A stretch of DNA of 64,000 nucleotides. It comes from Magnetococcales bacterium. Its GTDB lineage: Bacteria > Pseudomonadota > Magnetococcia > Magnetococcales > JADFYX01. The stretch's first letter is position 1, and every line of letters starts with the position of its first letter. Below are positions 36,981 through 47,013 of the stretch, piece by piece. The stretch lies in the NCBI GenBank assembly GCA_015232405.1, contig JADFZS010000008.1, positions 1 to 64,000 on the forward strand. Reading direction: 5' to 3'. The notes below the pieces were generated by a model that was not told where the DNA came from, ran no database searches, and saw only the letters and a list, made by a program, of their open reading frames with translations. The position numbers and the translations under genes were made by a program.

Positions 36981-39900
36981 CTACTCAATCTCCTTATACC
37001 AGAACCTTCTTACTCTTGCTCCCAAGTTGACACCAGGGGGAGTATCCACCTTGATACCGGAGACAACACCGATTACGGTCTTGCCGTCTATTTCAACTAT
37101 TACAGGTGTTGGTGGCGGCAGATAACCGCCTCCTGAGTGGACCTGGGAACGATCATCTTTATCCCGGTCGCCATCAATATTTTTATCAGCTACCGATGTA
37201 GCATCTTGATACGATACCTGATAAGAACGGGCCACACCCAGATCACTAACACAACTGACATCAGAGGCGACGGATTGGGGTTGATGGGTATTAAAAAACA
37301 CGACGCTATTCAAGGTGATTGCATTGCCAACCACCTTTTCACCCTGGGCTAATTTAAAATACCAACCTTTCAGGTTATTAAGCAGTGTTACTGCGGTCTC
37401 TGTGTCACCCTCAGCATCGGTACATGAAGCTTCATGTTCTATACAGTCAGTAGTTGCATCATAAAGGTTGCTCTCAACCAGAGGCCAGGTGAGAGCATCA
37501 CCAACAGAGTTAACTGCTGGGGTTGTGCCAGTAGCATAATCTTTAAACATATACATACGGTTTTCAACTGTTGTGTCCAGAGCATGTTCCCGATCACCAC
37601 TACCAATCAGAACTGCATCATAACCATCACCATAAACCACATCTGGTGGATAGAGAAATTTACGTAGCCCCCCTGAAATATCACTGGTATCAGCAATAGA
37701 TGCCAGCTTGGTAACTGTCCAGTCACCAACATCACTGGAGCCCATATCGATACGCCATACGTTACCCCCGGTATCACCAAAATAGCCCCGGTTGGTATGG
37801 CTGCCTCCACTGTTTTTAAGAACAGTTATCCCTCCAGGCACACTGTAATCCATACCAGTGACACTGAGATAGTTGTCGTGGGTTCCAGGGTCGGAACCAG
37901 GAGGGCCAGCCTGCCATAGAATATTTCCGGTTTGTGCGTCTAAAACAAACACCCCACGACCCATCAACCTGTCATATGTGATACCACCAGCAGTAACGGT
38001 GGATGAGGTTACAGCGGTTATTGTATCTGGGGATAGATCCTCAACCAGAGGATCATATCCAGCACCTATTATCAGTATCGGTTTGCCATCATTGATGGTT
38101 AGATCCGTTATAATTGTCGGATCTGACCATGTGTAACCCAACTCAGCAAAACCACTATCTGTGTTTTTATGTTTCCATAAAAATTTAGGGTCGTTGGGGG
38201 TGGTTACATCCAAAGCATAAATAAGGCGACCACCCCTGCGCATTGTGATGAATAGATAGACCACATCGCCATCAACACTTGTGGGTTTTATGATGCCATC
38301 TGAATTTTTGTCATAGACATAGGTGTTGACTGTACCATCGGCAAAATAGGGTTTTTTGTTGTAGCTGCTTATGATGGGTTCATTGTTGCGCAACCGTTTT
38401 AACTGACCAAAAAACTCGGATGGAATGAACCCCCACACTTCAGAGCCGGGTGTCGGCTCATCAGTGGCACTCTGAAAGCCACCTTTTACAGCTCTAAAAA
38501 TACCATCATTGGCCCCATAATAGACCATGATATCGTGATCATCGGCAAAGCGATTGTAGTTTACAATGGCAGGTTTGGAGTGCAACACATCGCTATGTAT
38601 CGATGCCCGAATATCAGTAGTGCTACTATTCAGGTTTTCATCAGCAAAATTATCTCTACCACGCACCCAGTTGATGAGATCATCTCTAGCACTTACAGAC
38701 AAACCAGCCCCCACCTCTTCAGCGGTGATATTGCCAGTAGCATCTCCTTGTGCTGACGCTAATGTGTAATAAAAACTATCATTACCTGTAACGGTAATAG
38801 TAAAAGTGCCATTAAATGCTGTAGGTGAAGCCCCTGAAACAACCACATCATTACCTGTGGTAAAGCCGTGGGCAATAGCGGTGGCTTTGGCTGTTGTAGA
38901 GGCAATCCCGGCAGTTATAGTACCTGTAGCAATCTCCTGGGGTGAGCTTATCAAGCTATAGCTAAAATTATCATCATCTATCTTGGTGATGGTATACAGA
39001 CCGTTATAGTCTGTTGGAGTGGCTCCACTAATTGTGATGCTGTCATTCGTTGCATAACCGTGACCGGGTAAATTAACAAATGCGGTAGAGGCAGTTAAAC
39101 GGGCGGTTATTGTACCAGTTGCCGAAACAGGAGTGGTGGAAAGGGTATAGGTAAAAGTATCTCCATCAATTACTGTTATCTCAAATGAGCCGTTATAATC
39201 AGCAGGTGTTGCACCGCTGATGGTCACAAAATCACCTGTAGCAAAATCGTGGTTGGCAACAACTACTGATGCAGTTGTTGAAACACCACTAGATGCGGTA
39301 ACTCCACTGCCACTAAACACACTTATTACAGTGGGTGTTGCATAGGTAAAGGTGGTGGCTGAAGTTACAGTGATATCATAAGTACCATTAAAACCGATGG
39401 GAGTAGCACCAGATATGGTGACAGAATCTCCAGTGCTGTATCCATGATTTGTCGCTGTTGTAGTGGTTACAGTTTTATTACCTTGAGTGGCAGTCATGGT
39501 TCCACTGGCATCGGCTAGATCATCTTCTACCGTATAGGTAAATGTGTATGAGCTATCCACAGCGGTAATGGTAACTTCACCGTTATAACCTGTAGGTGTG
39601 GCCCCGGCAATTGTTACTTTTTCGCCTATGGAATAACCATGGATTGCTGAGGTGGTGGCTAAAGCTGTGGTACTTAAACCGGTAACATAACCATAATTAC
39701 CACCACCATCGGCTGTGGGTGCTGAAAAAGATGAGTTTGTTGTAAACCTGAAAGTGTTTGCATCAACAACGGTGATAATCCATGTACCGTTAAAGTCAGA
39801 TGGAGTTACCCCAGAAATTGTAACCTGCTGCCCACTGGCAAAACCGTGAGAAGCAACAGTCGCAGTAACAATGGAACTGGTTGTAGTTGCAGTTCCCGAA

Positions 39901-41840
39901 CCACAGTTACCTTTGTTGCCACCATCAATTGTATAGCGAAAAGTGTCATCTTCCTTAGATAAAACAGGAAATGTTCCTATATAATCGGCATGGCAACCAG
40001 CATCAGAAGAGGTGATGGTAACCTGCTGATTTATTGAATAACCGTGATTGGGCAATGCAACTTCAGCAACCTTGTTTGTTGGGTTGGTGATACCTGAAAA
40101 AGTTTTAGGTGTTGCTTGGTTACTTAAACCGCTCATCACCTTACTTACCGAAGTAGAGATGGAAGTTACCGAGTTGGTAACCGCCCCATTGTCCAATGAG
40201 GATACAGCTATAGGAGTACCTGCGGTTGATAGAGAGGTGACAGATTTTACGTCTGTAAGGGTAGTTACAGGTTGGGTAACTAATCCTGTAAGGGTTGACA
40301 CCTCTTGCACATCAAGGTACAGATCATCGGCAGTTATATTGCTGTTTTCGGATTTAAATGGATAACTTGACAGTGAATCTCCTGTTGCACAATCTCCGTT
40401 GCAGGTATATAAATTTCTTCCTGATTGGTCGGTGGCAAACAGGGTTCTGAGTTGTTGTGCCACTCCGCCCTTTTCAACCAGGTCACCATCAGGCATATCT
40501 GAGGAGCCACCACTGCCGTTATCCTCTGCTGGTCTATAGCTCCAGAAACTTGAATCCTCTGTCCAAAAGCTTTTGGCATCATTGGTGACAAAACCTGTTG
40601 TGCTATTTTGGGCTTTTATGTTGTTGGCATCAGTTAGATATAGCTCACCAGTATTGGCATCCAAACCCAACTGATAACATTTCAGGTTGCCATACCAACG
40701 GGGTTTTTTCTGGGAGTTGGGACGAAACATCCCTACATAAACCTGATTTAGGTTGGTTCCACGTACATTAACACTAACGGGTAGCGTGGTGGCAGCATAG
40801 ACACTGTTGACATCCTGGATCTCTTGGAAAACCTGATTAAGAGCATTAATAATTGCGTTGCCGTTATTCTCACTTGAAACAGCAAAATATCTCCCCTGCC
40901 CTTTATTTGCCATGCTCTTTAACAAAGCTGTCATATCCGGCCCATGACCAGTGGTTCCAGGGTCCACCTCAATGGTATAGGTGTAGACATACTGTGATTG
41001 GGCAATGGGTCCATTTACATCGGAATTAGCCATGAAGTTGGCCCACTCATCCGCCCAATTTCCCTGTTGGGCATCTGGGGTAATTGCTATGGTGTTTGGT
41101 GGGTTACTACCTGTTAAATCAGCCAGTATATTCTCCGATACAGATAGTAAATTTGAGTTCTCTTCAGCGGGTCCGTTGCTTATGTAAATGATAAAGTTTT
41201 TCTGACAGCCATTGGCAATTGGTGAGTTAAATGTAGTAGTGGCAGTTGGTGATGTACCTAGAGGATAGTTACCCAACACATTGGCAGGGTTAACTGTATT
41301 GCCCTCATAATCGGTTTTTACCTTGCCAAAACTACCATAAGAGGCAAGACCAGCGTAATACAGATAGGCCTCATACATTGCCAGAGATGTGGAGGCGTTG
41401 TTACCTTTGTCGGCAAGTTTACCCAGACCATTTACCACATCAGCAAGGACCGTTTTGTTGGCGTTTGTCATCTGCCTTATGCCATAACGAACATATCCAC
41501 CATCGTTACCGATATTACCTCCACCTGTTTCTGGAAACAGCATTAAACCAACATTAAATATATCGTTAAGACTCGATACCACCGACACCAAAGCACTTTT
41601 TTCATTGTCAAAAGCCAGGTTCCAGTTTGCCGTATTATCGAGGATAATCAGAACATTGGGTCTATCTGATGTGATATTGGGGTTGGTTAAAAACAGATCT
41701 GTATCATCATTAACAGGATCAAAATCTCCTTTTACCACCCCTGGAGTTAGCAAAAATAGAAATAGCAAAAATAGAGTATAAAAAGAGTTCCACCTGTTTT
41801 TTTTAATAGTTAAAGGTAACATTTTTCGTCTCCCAATCAT
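36981..41840 (-). CDS. pilY1: PilY1-like type IV pilus adhesin/assembly protein with seven internal repeats
   Basis: 1619 residues, longer than the usual 1000-1200. Signal peptide (FYTLFLLFLFLLTPGVV), N-terminal vWA-like part (about 60-340; the metal motif is altered to LDNTANW), a linker, seven tandem repeats of about 60 residues (about 585-1045) and the C-terminal beta-propeller typical of PilY1 (HSDVLHSKPAIV, MVYYGANDGIFRAV, LDAQTGNILW). Calcium-loop-like motifs DKNSDGII and DKNIDGDRDKDD are visible. PilY1 sits at the pilus tip with the minor pilins and works in adhesion, twitching and surface sensing. It is the last gene of the minor pilin operon and overlaps pilX. The repeats (HGYxxGxxVTIxGAxPxxYNG) are not part of ordinary PilY1 and look like an added stalk or ligand-binding array. 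Confidence 0.92.
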   Translation of the reverse strand: MIGRRKMLPLTIKKNRWNSFYTLFLLFLFLLTPGVVKGDFDPVNDDTDLFLTNPNITSDRPNVLIILDNTANWNLAFDNEKSALVSVVSSLNDIFNVGLMLFPETGGGNIGNDGGYVRYGIRQMTNANKTVLADVVNGLGKLADKGNNASTSLAMYEAYLYYAGLASYGSFGKVKTDYEGNTVNPANVLGNYPLGTSPTATTTFNSPIANGCQKNFIIYISNGPAEENSNLLSVSENILADLTGSNPPNTIAITPDAQQGNWADEWANFMANSDVNGPIAQSQYVYTYTIEVDPGTTGHGPDMTALLKSMANKGQGRYFAVSSENNGNAIINALNQVFQEIQDVNSVYAATTLPVSVNVRGTNLNQVYVGMFRPNSQKKPRWYGNLKCYQLGLDANTGELYLTDANNIKAQNSTTGFVTNDAKSFWTEDSSFWSYRPAEDNGSGGSSDMPDGDLVEKGGVAQQLRTLFATDQSGRNLYTCNGDCATGDSLSSYPFKSENSNITADDLYLDVQEVSTLTGLVTQPVTTLTDVKSVTSLSTAGTPIAVSSLDNGAVTNSVTSISTSVSKVMSGLSNQATPKTFSGITNPTNKVAEVALPNHGYSINQQVTITSSDAGCHADYIGTFPVLSKEDDTFRYTIDGGNKGNCGSGTATTTSSIVTATVASHGFASGQQVTISGVTPSDFNGTWIITVVDANTFRFTTNSSFSAPTADGGGNYGYVTGLSTTALATTSAIHGYSIGEKVTIAGATPTGYNGEVTITAVDSSYTFTYTVEDDLADASGTMTATQGNKTVTTTTATNHGYSTGDSVTISGATPIGFNGTYDITVTSATTFTYATPTVISVFSGSGVTASSGVSTTASVVVANHDFATGDFVTISGATPADYNGSFEITVIDGDTFTYTLSTTPVSATGTITARLTASTAFVNLPGHGYATNDSITISGATPTDYNGLYTITKIDDDNFSYSLISSPQEIATGTITAGIASTTAKATAIAHGFTTGNDVVVSGASPTAFNGTFTITVTGNDSFYYTLASAQGDATGNITAEEVGAGLSVSARDDLINWVRGRDNFADENLNSSTTDIRASIHSDVLHSKPAIVNYNRFADDHDIMVYYGANDGIFRAVKGGFQSATDEPTPGSEVWGFIPSEFFGQLKRLRNNEPIISSYNKKPYFADGTVNTYVYDKNSDGIIKPTSVDGDVVYLFITMRRGGRLIYALDVTTPNDPKFLWKHKNTDSGFAELGYTWSDPTIITDLTINDGKPILIIGAGYDPLVEDLSPDTITAVTSSTVTAGGITYDRLMGRGVFVLDAQTGNILWQAGPPGSDPGTHDNYLSVTGMDYSVPGGITVLKNSGGSHTNRGYFGDTGGNVWRIDMGSSDVGDWTVTKLASIADTSDISGGLRKFLYPPDVVYGDGYDAVLIGSGDREHALDTTVENRMYMFKDYATGTTPAVNSVGDALTWPLVESNLYDATTDCIEHEASCTDAEGDTETAVTLLNNLKGWYFKLAQGEKVVGNAITLNSVVFFNTHQPQSVASDVSCVSDLGVARSYQVSYQDATSVADKNIDGDRDKDDRSQVHSGGGYLPPPTPVIVEIDGKTVIGVVSGIKVDTPPGVNLGARVRRFWYKEIE
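38710..40095 (-). repeat. Seven-fold internal repeat of about 190 bp inside pilY1
   Basis: Each unit codes for about 60-66 residues around the pattern HG(Y/F)xxGxxVTIxGAxPxxYNGxxxIT and a TFTYT strand. The units have diverged in both DNA and protein, so the expansion is not recent. They lie between the vWA-like part and the propeller. Confidence 0.85.
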
Positions 41841-42268
41841 GGAATACAGCTATCAGCCAACTGCTGAATTTTTACCCCTTGGTGTACTGTTATACTAGCC
41901 CCAGTTAGTGGATCAGAAACCTCTGAAGCAACCTCCCAAACATTCTCCTCGGGGGACATTCCCCACACCGCGCTAAAACCACTCATCACCTCGGTTCCAA
42001 TACACTTTGATGCAACAACGTTGGCGGTATAATCACCAACTGTGATGGTACGATCAGCAGCAGTTGTATTGGAAAAACTGCTGGTCTGACTTATCGCATC
42101 TTCCAGACCCTGCTGGGCTGCCGCCTCAACCAAATTTTGTGCCTGCATATTGCCTGCAATACGAAAGTTGATGGTGTTGATATTAATGGATGAGATCACC
42201 AACATCGTCATGATCAACAATATTATCAAACTAACCAGTAAAGTTACTGCTCCAGTTTCATTTTTCAC
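41837..42268 (-). CDS. pilX: Minor pilin assembly protein PilX
   Basis: 143 residues. A PilX-type N-terminus: short positively/polar start (MKNETGAVTLLVSLIILLIM) with a hydrophobic helix and the QAQNLVEAAAQQGLEDAI stretch typical of PilX, without the usual GFTLIE prepilin site. It functions with PilV, PilW, FimT/FimU and PilE in the tip complex that starts pilus assembly. Four-base overlap with pilY1 and one-base contact with pilW show one operon. Confidence 0.88.
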   Translation of the reverse strand: MKNETGAVTLLVSLIILLIMTMLVISSININTINFRIAGNMQAQNLVEAAAQQGLEDAISQTSSFSNTTAADRTITVGDYTANVVASKCIGTEVMSGFSAVWGMSPEENVWEVASEVSDPLTGASITVHQGVKIQQLADSCIP

Positions 42269-43395
42269 TACGGTATCTCCCTTGGTCCAGCCATATTTGT
42301 TAGTTTAACTTCGGTACTAAAAACATGGCGTTTAAAACCATCGGAAAATGGTCCTAAATTCACAGTAGTTGTCCCTGTTCTTAATGTGTAGGTTTTACTG
42401 TCTACATGGCTGCTACTGGTCTGTGGAGTCTTCACCAACAACTCAACTCTGACAGATACCACATAAGGCCACTGGGCAATTGTTGGGGTGGCTGTGTAAA
42501 TATCTGGTACACCATCACCAATCAAACCAGTTGTGGTATCAGCTGTTGTGGGTGAGTTATCTATGCCGTAGGTTAATTTCATATATTCAACCCCCTCAGC
42601 CAAGGGAGTTATGGTCATTGTGGCAGCAGCACCTCCACTTAACTCCAACACTTTTAACGTAGGGATGGCATCATCACCTGCTTGACAAACTCCCCCAGCA
42701 ACTGAGGTATTAGACCCGGAGCTACAAGGGGCAATAAAATAGATGCGTACTGCATACTCTCTTATCTGCGCCGGGGTGGTTCCATTTACTGCAAACAGGG
42801 CAACGGCATTATCATCTGCGGTTTCGCCGGGTATTACTGCATCGGTATCACCAAACTGTATGTCACCTTTAAATACATTGGATTGCAGATATACAGTGTT
42901 GACAAGTGGCGTGCCTGTAACAACTGAGGTAAGTGCTCTACGCACCACCAAAACATCAGAACCAACAGACAAATTGCTATTGGTTAGAAAAACCCCACCA
43001 CATGTACTACCAGTCAAAGCAGGAAGCGCTGTTATGGCTGCATTATAACCCTGAACCGGCATTGCCATGGCACTATAAAGGGCAGCGGCATCTGTTGTAA
43101 TACATGGGTCCGGCAGGGTAGTAAGGGCGGTTAAATCACCATAAAAAAGATGACCGTAAAAACCTGCAAGGCGCAGGTCGGTACGTAGTTGTTGAATTGA
43201 AAAACGGCCATTCTCAATCAGCTGACTGGATTTATTAAGCTCCATATGGGAACGTGAGGCATCAGACAACATGGTTATAACAGCCAAAATAATAATCATG
43301 CTGATGCCAAGAGAGATCAGCAACTCAACCAAGGAGACACCAGCCTCTCTTATTGCTTTTGATCTTTGAGTGTGATTCAACATTTTATAAAACAC
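42268..43395 (-). CDS. pilW: Minor pilin PilW
   Basis: 375 residues. Prepilin site AGVSLVELLIS with cleavage after the glycine and E at mature position 5, followed by the hydrophobic helix and the PilW block QLIENGRFSIQQLRTDLRLAGFYGH. The large C-terminal domain contains a few cysteines that could form disulfides in the periplasm. Inner-membrane prepilin, processed by PilD. It is in the middle of the minor pilin operon, directly after pilV. Confidence 0.9.
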   Translation of the reverse strand: MFYKMLNHTQRSKAIREAGVSLVELLISLGISMIIILAVITMLSDASRSHMELNKSSQLIENGRFSIQQLRTDLRLAGFYGHLFYGDLTALTTLPDPCITTDAAALYSAMAMPVQGYNAAITALPALTGSTCGGVFLTNSNLSVGSDVLVVRRALTSVVTGTPLVNTVYLQSNVFKGDIQFGDTDAVIPGETADDNAVALFAVNGTTPAQIREYAVRIYFIAPCSSGSNTSVAGGVCQAGDDAIPTLKVLELSGGAAATMTITPLAEGVEYMKLTYGIDNSPTTADTTTGLIGDGVPDIYTATPTIAQWPYVVSVRVELLVKTPQTSSSHVDSKTYTLRTGTTTVNLGPFSDGFKRHVFSTEVKLTNMAGPREIP

Positions 43396-43399
43396 CTCA

Positions 43400-44062
43400 T
43401 TAATCCAATTTAGCTAAACGTATGGTGGTTGAGACAACTCTACGTTTACTCTCAGTTCCATAGAGATCATTTGCACAATCAACTGTAGGGGAAAAAGTCT
43501 CTGACAACCCCTGCCAGGCTACCGCAACGGTATATTCACCAGTACCTGATATGGCAACTCCCAAACCATCAAGTAGTTCGCTACTGCTATCATAACTTAT
43601 GCAACCTCGTGCTCCTATCATTGCCCCTGCTCTATTACCCCCCTTGGTCTCTGCTGCACCTTTTAGCAGATTGTCCAAAGCGGTAATTGTGGTTATTGCC
43701 TGGGTGTTATAAGCACTAACACTGGCAGTACAAGAAGTTGGTAAAGCCAGTGAGTTGGGACCGGTTTCACCGATGTAAGGGGTTCCAGTTGGTGGTATGG
43801 TGAAAGCGAAACAGGAGACCGCCTCACTGTTGATTTTTATCCTATCAACAATATCATTTAATATAATCAATGCTTGAACCCGTTGATAGGATTCCATCTC
43901 TGCAAGTTGAGCACGAACTAAAAGACGGGAGACACCCAACAGGCCAATGGAGACTATCAACATGGTGATCAACACCTCCATCATGGAGAAACCACCCTGC
44001 TTAACAGCACTGTTTAAAAGCTGTTTTGGCTTTTTGTTGCCTGATTTAGAAAAAAATTTCAT
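43400..44062 (-). CDS. pilV: Minor pilin PilV
   Basis: 220 residues. Prepilin signal KQGGFSMMEVLI with the typical helix LIVSIGLLGVSRLLVRAQ and the PilV-like residues IILNDIVDRIKIN after it. Starts at the stop codon of the fimT/gspH gene (one-base overlap) and ends four bases before pilW. Part of the tip initiation complex of type IV pili. Confidence 0.9.
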   Translation of the reverse strand: MKFFSKSGNKKPKQLLNSAVKQGGFSMMEVLITMLIVSIGLLGVSRLLVRAQLAEMESYQRVQALIILNDIVDRIKINSEAVSCFAFTIPPTGTPYIGETGPNSLALPTSCTASVSAYNTQAITTITALDNLLKGAAETKGGNRAGAMIGARGCISYDSSSELLDGLGVAISGTGEYTVAVAWQGLSETFSPTVDCANDLYGTESKRRVVSTTIRLAKLD

Positions 44063-44589
44063 CAGTTACACCCATTACTCTCATCCCCATCACCATCCAC
44101 CAACACAGATGGTAGTCCACTTGGAGAAATTGTAATACAGCGCATGGTGACAGAGCTATTTCCTGCCACACTAATTTCAAAGTTTACCGCCCCACCAGTT
44201 AAACGACCATCTCTGCCATAAGAGACATCACCCCCTGTTACAGTCAAACCACTGTGGGCATCCAGGGTTCTTAGGGTAATTGTGCCAAACTTAACATCCC
44301 AGCCCCCGTTATATACTCCTGTTGTTGTGGGGGTAAGTGTAATAGTGCCGTTTCTCTTCACCGCCTCGCTCCTGGCATATAACATGTTCAAATGGAGATC
44401 AACAGCAGCTGCTTTAACCTCTTGGGTCAACATAAAATTACGAAAATTTGGCAGGGCAATGCTGGCTGAAATTGCAATTATGGCAAGCACAATCATCAGT
44501 TCCATCAAGGTAAAGCCAGCAGCCCTGTTATGCACAAGGGCAAACTTTTTTTCCGGCCTGAAAAATCCATTGTCAAATAACATATCCAT
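44062..44589 (-). CDS. fimT: FimT/GspH-type minor pilin
   Basis: 175 residues. Prepilin site [17 protein letters not shown], then NFRNFMLTQEVKAAAVDLHLNMLYARSEAVKRN, which is the GspH/FimT signature region, and a C-terminal beta domain with CITISPSGLPSV and a final cysteine. It could equally be called FimU. A strong GGGGAG lies 10 bases before ATG 44589, inside the end of pilE. The 32 residues before the cleavage site make a long leader. Confidence 0.85.
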   Translation of the reverse strand: MDMLFDNGFFRPEKKFALVHNRAAGFTLMELMIVLAIIAISASIALPNFRNFMLTQEVKAAAVDLHLNMLYARSEAVKRNGTITLTPTTTGVYNGGWDVKFGTITLRTLDAHSGLTVTGGDVSYGRDGRLTGGAVNFEISVAGNSSVTMRCITISPSGLPSVLVDGDGDESNGCN

Positions 44590-44595
44590 CTTGAC

Positions 44596-45027
44596 TCAAC
44601 TCCCCGTATGAGTTGATACACCAAGACTGTCATAGGTTAATGTTCCGTCTGACACCTGGCTTGCTAAAGGGGTAGCTGTAATTGTATAAGCAGGGGGAAC
44701 TCCAGCAGAAGCGGCAACAACAGCAATTGTAACATTGTAATAGCCGTTACTACATTGGGTTACCACTGTTGTACAGTCCCAATCAGAATTGGTAAATTGT
44801 AGGGTTGTAAATGAATTTGTGTATGCCCTGGCATCCAGAAGATACATCTCCTGGCGGTTGGCAATTTCCAATAAAAGCTGTTGTGCTTGTGATCTTCTTG
44901 CCCTTGCTACATAGTCATCATAAGCTGGCAGGGCCACAGCAGATAAAATACCGATAATTGCCAGAACAATCATCAGTTCAATCAATGTAAACCCTTGGTT
45001 AGCTACTTTTCTGTTTATCCGCTTCAT
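44596..45027 (-). CDS. pilE: Type IV pilin PilE-like
   Basis: 143 residues. Prepilin site [19 protein letters not shown] and the PilE pattern [37 protein letters not shown], with two cysteines (DCTTVV, QCSNGYY) forming the usual C-terminal loop and a closing [10 protein letters not shown]. In gammaproteobacteria this small pilin belongs to the minor pilin operon and interacts with the tip complex; here it is the first rather than the last gene of the operon. The major pilin gene is not in the window. Confidence 0.9.
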   Translation of the reverse strand: MKRINRKVANQGFTLIELMIVLAIIGILSAVALPAYDDYVARARRSQAQQLLLEIANRQEMYLLDARAYTNSFTTLQFTNSDWDCTTVVTQCSNGYYNVTIAVVAASAGVPPAYTITATPLASQVSDGTLTYDSLGVSTHTGS

Positions 45028-45715
45028 TGTTATTCTACCTCAAACTGTTTAAAAGCCATATTAAAGGGCTTCTTGTTTATAGAATTGCAATTTTCAAACT
45101 AAAATTATTTGTAATGGTAAAAAAAAGCAGTATAGACGATGATTCCTTCACGGCAAAGACATCTATATATCTGAAATTTTTAGCTTTTGCATCTATTTTT
45201 TATTATTGATTTTATGGCTGAAAAAACCTTTACAAAAATCAGTTTATAGTAAATATATATCTACATAATGTATATTTTTTTTACTTTTATTGGTTTTTTT
45301 TACACAACTCTCTCTTTTCACCATTCAACACTATTTTTCCCATCAAGCATGAACAAATCAACTCCATCATGATCAATATAATAGGCAAATTATCAATTAA
45401 TAGATATCCTTCTGATATATTTTTTAAAATGCACAAAGTTCAGTTTAACACCCTTAACTGTATTTTTTTGCAAATATGAAGTAGTGTTGACATCAAGGGT
45501 AAAAAACTGTGGAGATGGTTGGGACAATTGAAGATAATGGTCTGATTTGCGTTAAGATCATATTTTGTTGAATTGCTGCTACCGCCCCCACAATCATCAT
45601 AACCTAATTAAATTGCATTTTGTACTTTTGAGGGTTGCTAAAAACTCCAGACCTCAAAAAAAACAGTGTAAATAAAAGAACAGATGGGGTTAACAGCTAA
45701 ATTGGGGAAATTCAC
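45028..45715. other. AT-rich gap between the divergent pilE operon and the flavoprotein gene
   Basis: No convincing gene. A plus-strand frame at 45027-45209 has no ribosome site and an AT-driven composition. The minus-strand leader of pilE has a small stem (AAGCC with GGCTT near 45051-45071). TTGACA occurs at 45487-45492 on the plus strand but without a good -10. No sigma-54 site was found for the pilus operon. Confidence 0.5.
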
Positions 45716-46891
45716 ATGGCAAACAATGAGTACGACTGCATAGTTATCGGTGGTGGAATCGGAGGAGCAGCAGCAACTCTCAGGGCGGCCCAATACCATC
45801 TAAAAACCCTATGGGTAAAAGGGACACGCAAAACCGCCAAGGCTAGTCGTGGTAAATATGTTTTAAACATAGATAACATGATCGGTGTTCATCCGGGGAT
45901 CATGCTAAACCAAGTAAAAAAAACCCTCGCAGCCGACCAATTTCAAGAGGCTGTTGCGCAATTGAATCAGGAAACATTTCATATCGGCACCCAAGAGATT
46001 ATCGACAATGTAATTGAACGCATTGAGAAGCAATTTGCTGAGTGGGTCACATTTGCCGATCAAAAAGCTGTGGAGATTAAAAAAGCCGGGGATATTTTCA
46101 CCATCTTGCTACAAGAAAAACCGGACTCCCAACAACTGCAAGAGGTAACCACCGATAGTGTCATTCTCTCTACTGGTGTGATGGACCGTCTGCCAGAGGT
46201 AAAAAAAACCATAAAAAGTGGTCGTGAAGTGGATGACATAAAGTGGGTTTTTCCTTTCTCCAACTTAGAACGTCTGCTCTACTGCATCCGTTGTGAAGGC
46301 CATTTGGTGAGCAGAGGTGCTGCTGTTATTATCGGCTATTCGGAGGTGGCGTGTCAGGTGGGTTTGATGTTGAAGGAGCGTTATAACGTTCCCATCACCA
46401 TGGTGACCAACGGTGAGCTGCTACAAGCTGCCCAAACCACCCGTAAATTAATGGACCACCACGGTATTGCTGTAGAGACATCTCGTATAGTCGGTTTTGA
46501 TGATCAACAGGAGGGAGAAGAGCCTGTAAAGAAAAAAGCTGGCAGCGATCTCCATGCAATTCTCCTTGAGGACAACACCCGTGTAACCGCCCGTTATGGG
46601 TTGGTATCTTTGGGTCTGCACAGAGTATATAATGAGCTGGCAATACAGTTGGGAGCCCAGCTTGAAAAAAGTGATGATCCCGATAATGTAAAACGAGTTT
46701 TGGTGGATGATTATTCTGCTGAGACCAACATACCGGGGCTTTTTTGTGTCGGTGATATGGCAACAAGAAAAGATGGCGGCCCCTCCATGATGCAGATATA
46801 TACCGCACAGGAGTACGCTGTTAGAGCGATAGATACCGTTGATCGTCGCCTTCGAAAAGTACAAAGAGCAGCAATTTTAGGAAAAAATTAG
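45716..46891 (+). CDS. Thioredoxin-reductase-like FAD/NAD(P) oxidoreductase
   Basis: 391 residues. FAD-binding GGGIGGAAA at the N-terminus, a redox pair CIRCEGH (C190 and C193) at the place of the CATCDG motif of thioredoxin reductase, a second nucleotide-binding part (AAVIIGYSEVACQVG, with an altered GxGxxA) and the closing FCVGDMATR block that contacts FAD. The two-cysteine site suggests that it reduces a disulfide partner with NAD(P)H, but the altered GYSE in the NAD(P) loop and the length (about 70 residues more than TrxB) speak for a separate subgroup. Partner unknown; no thioredoxin gene is near. Single gene, with 122 bases to the next kinase. Confidence 0.85.
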   Translation: MANNEYDCIVIGGGIGGAAATLRAAQYHLKTLWVKGTRKTAKASRGKYVLNIDNMIGVHPGIMLNQVKKTLAADQFQEAVAQLNQETFHIGTQEIIDNVIERIEKQFAEWVTFADQKAVEIKKAGDIFTILLQEKPDSQQLQEVTTDSVILSTGVMDRLPEVKKTIKSGREVDDIKWVFPFSNLERLLYCIRCEGHLVSRGAAVIIGYSEVACQVGLMLKERYNVPITMVTNGELLQAAQTTRKLMDHHGIAVETSRIVGFDDQQEGEEPVKKKAGSDLHAILLEDNTRVTARYGLVSLGLHRVYNELAIQLGAQLEKSDDPDNVKRVLVDDYSAETNIPGLFCVGDMATRKDGGPSMMQIYTAQEYAVRAIDTVDRRLRKVQRAAILGKN

Positions 46892-47013
46892 CACAACTAT
46901 TATTGAATATATCATTAAAACGGTCGATGTGGTAATACTCGCTACCTAGGAGAAAAACAAAAGCATGTCACCCACTACTGCTAATTTAAGTATATAGCCT
47001 TGGAGATTGATCC

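Noticed and set aside
45027-45209. Plus-strand frame of 60 codons after pilE
   Set aside because: AT-driven composition, no ribosome site, overlaps the pilE promoter region.
46395-46864. Two long antisense frames opposite the flavoprotein gene
   Set aside because: Both are shadows of a clear FAD-binding gene on the other strand.
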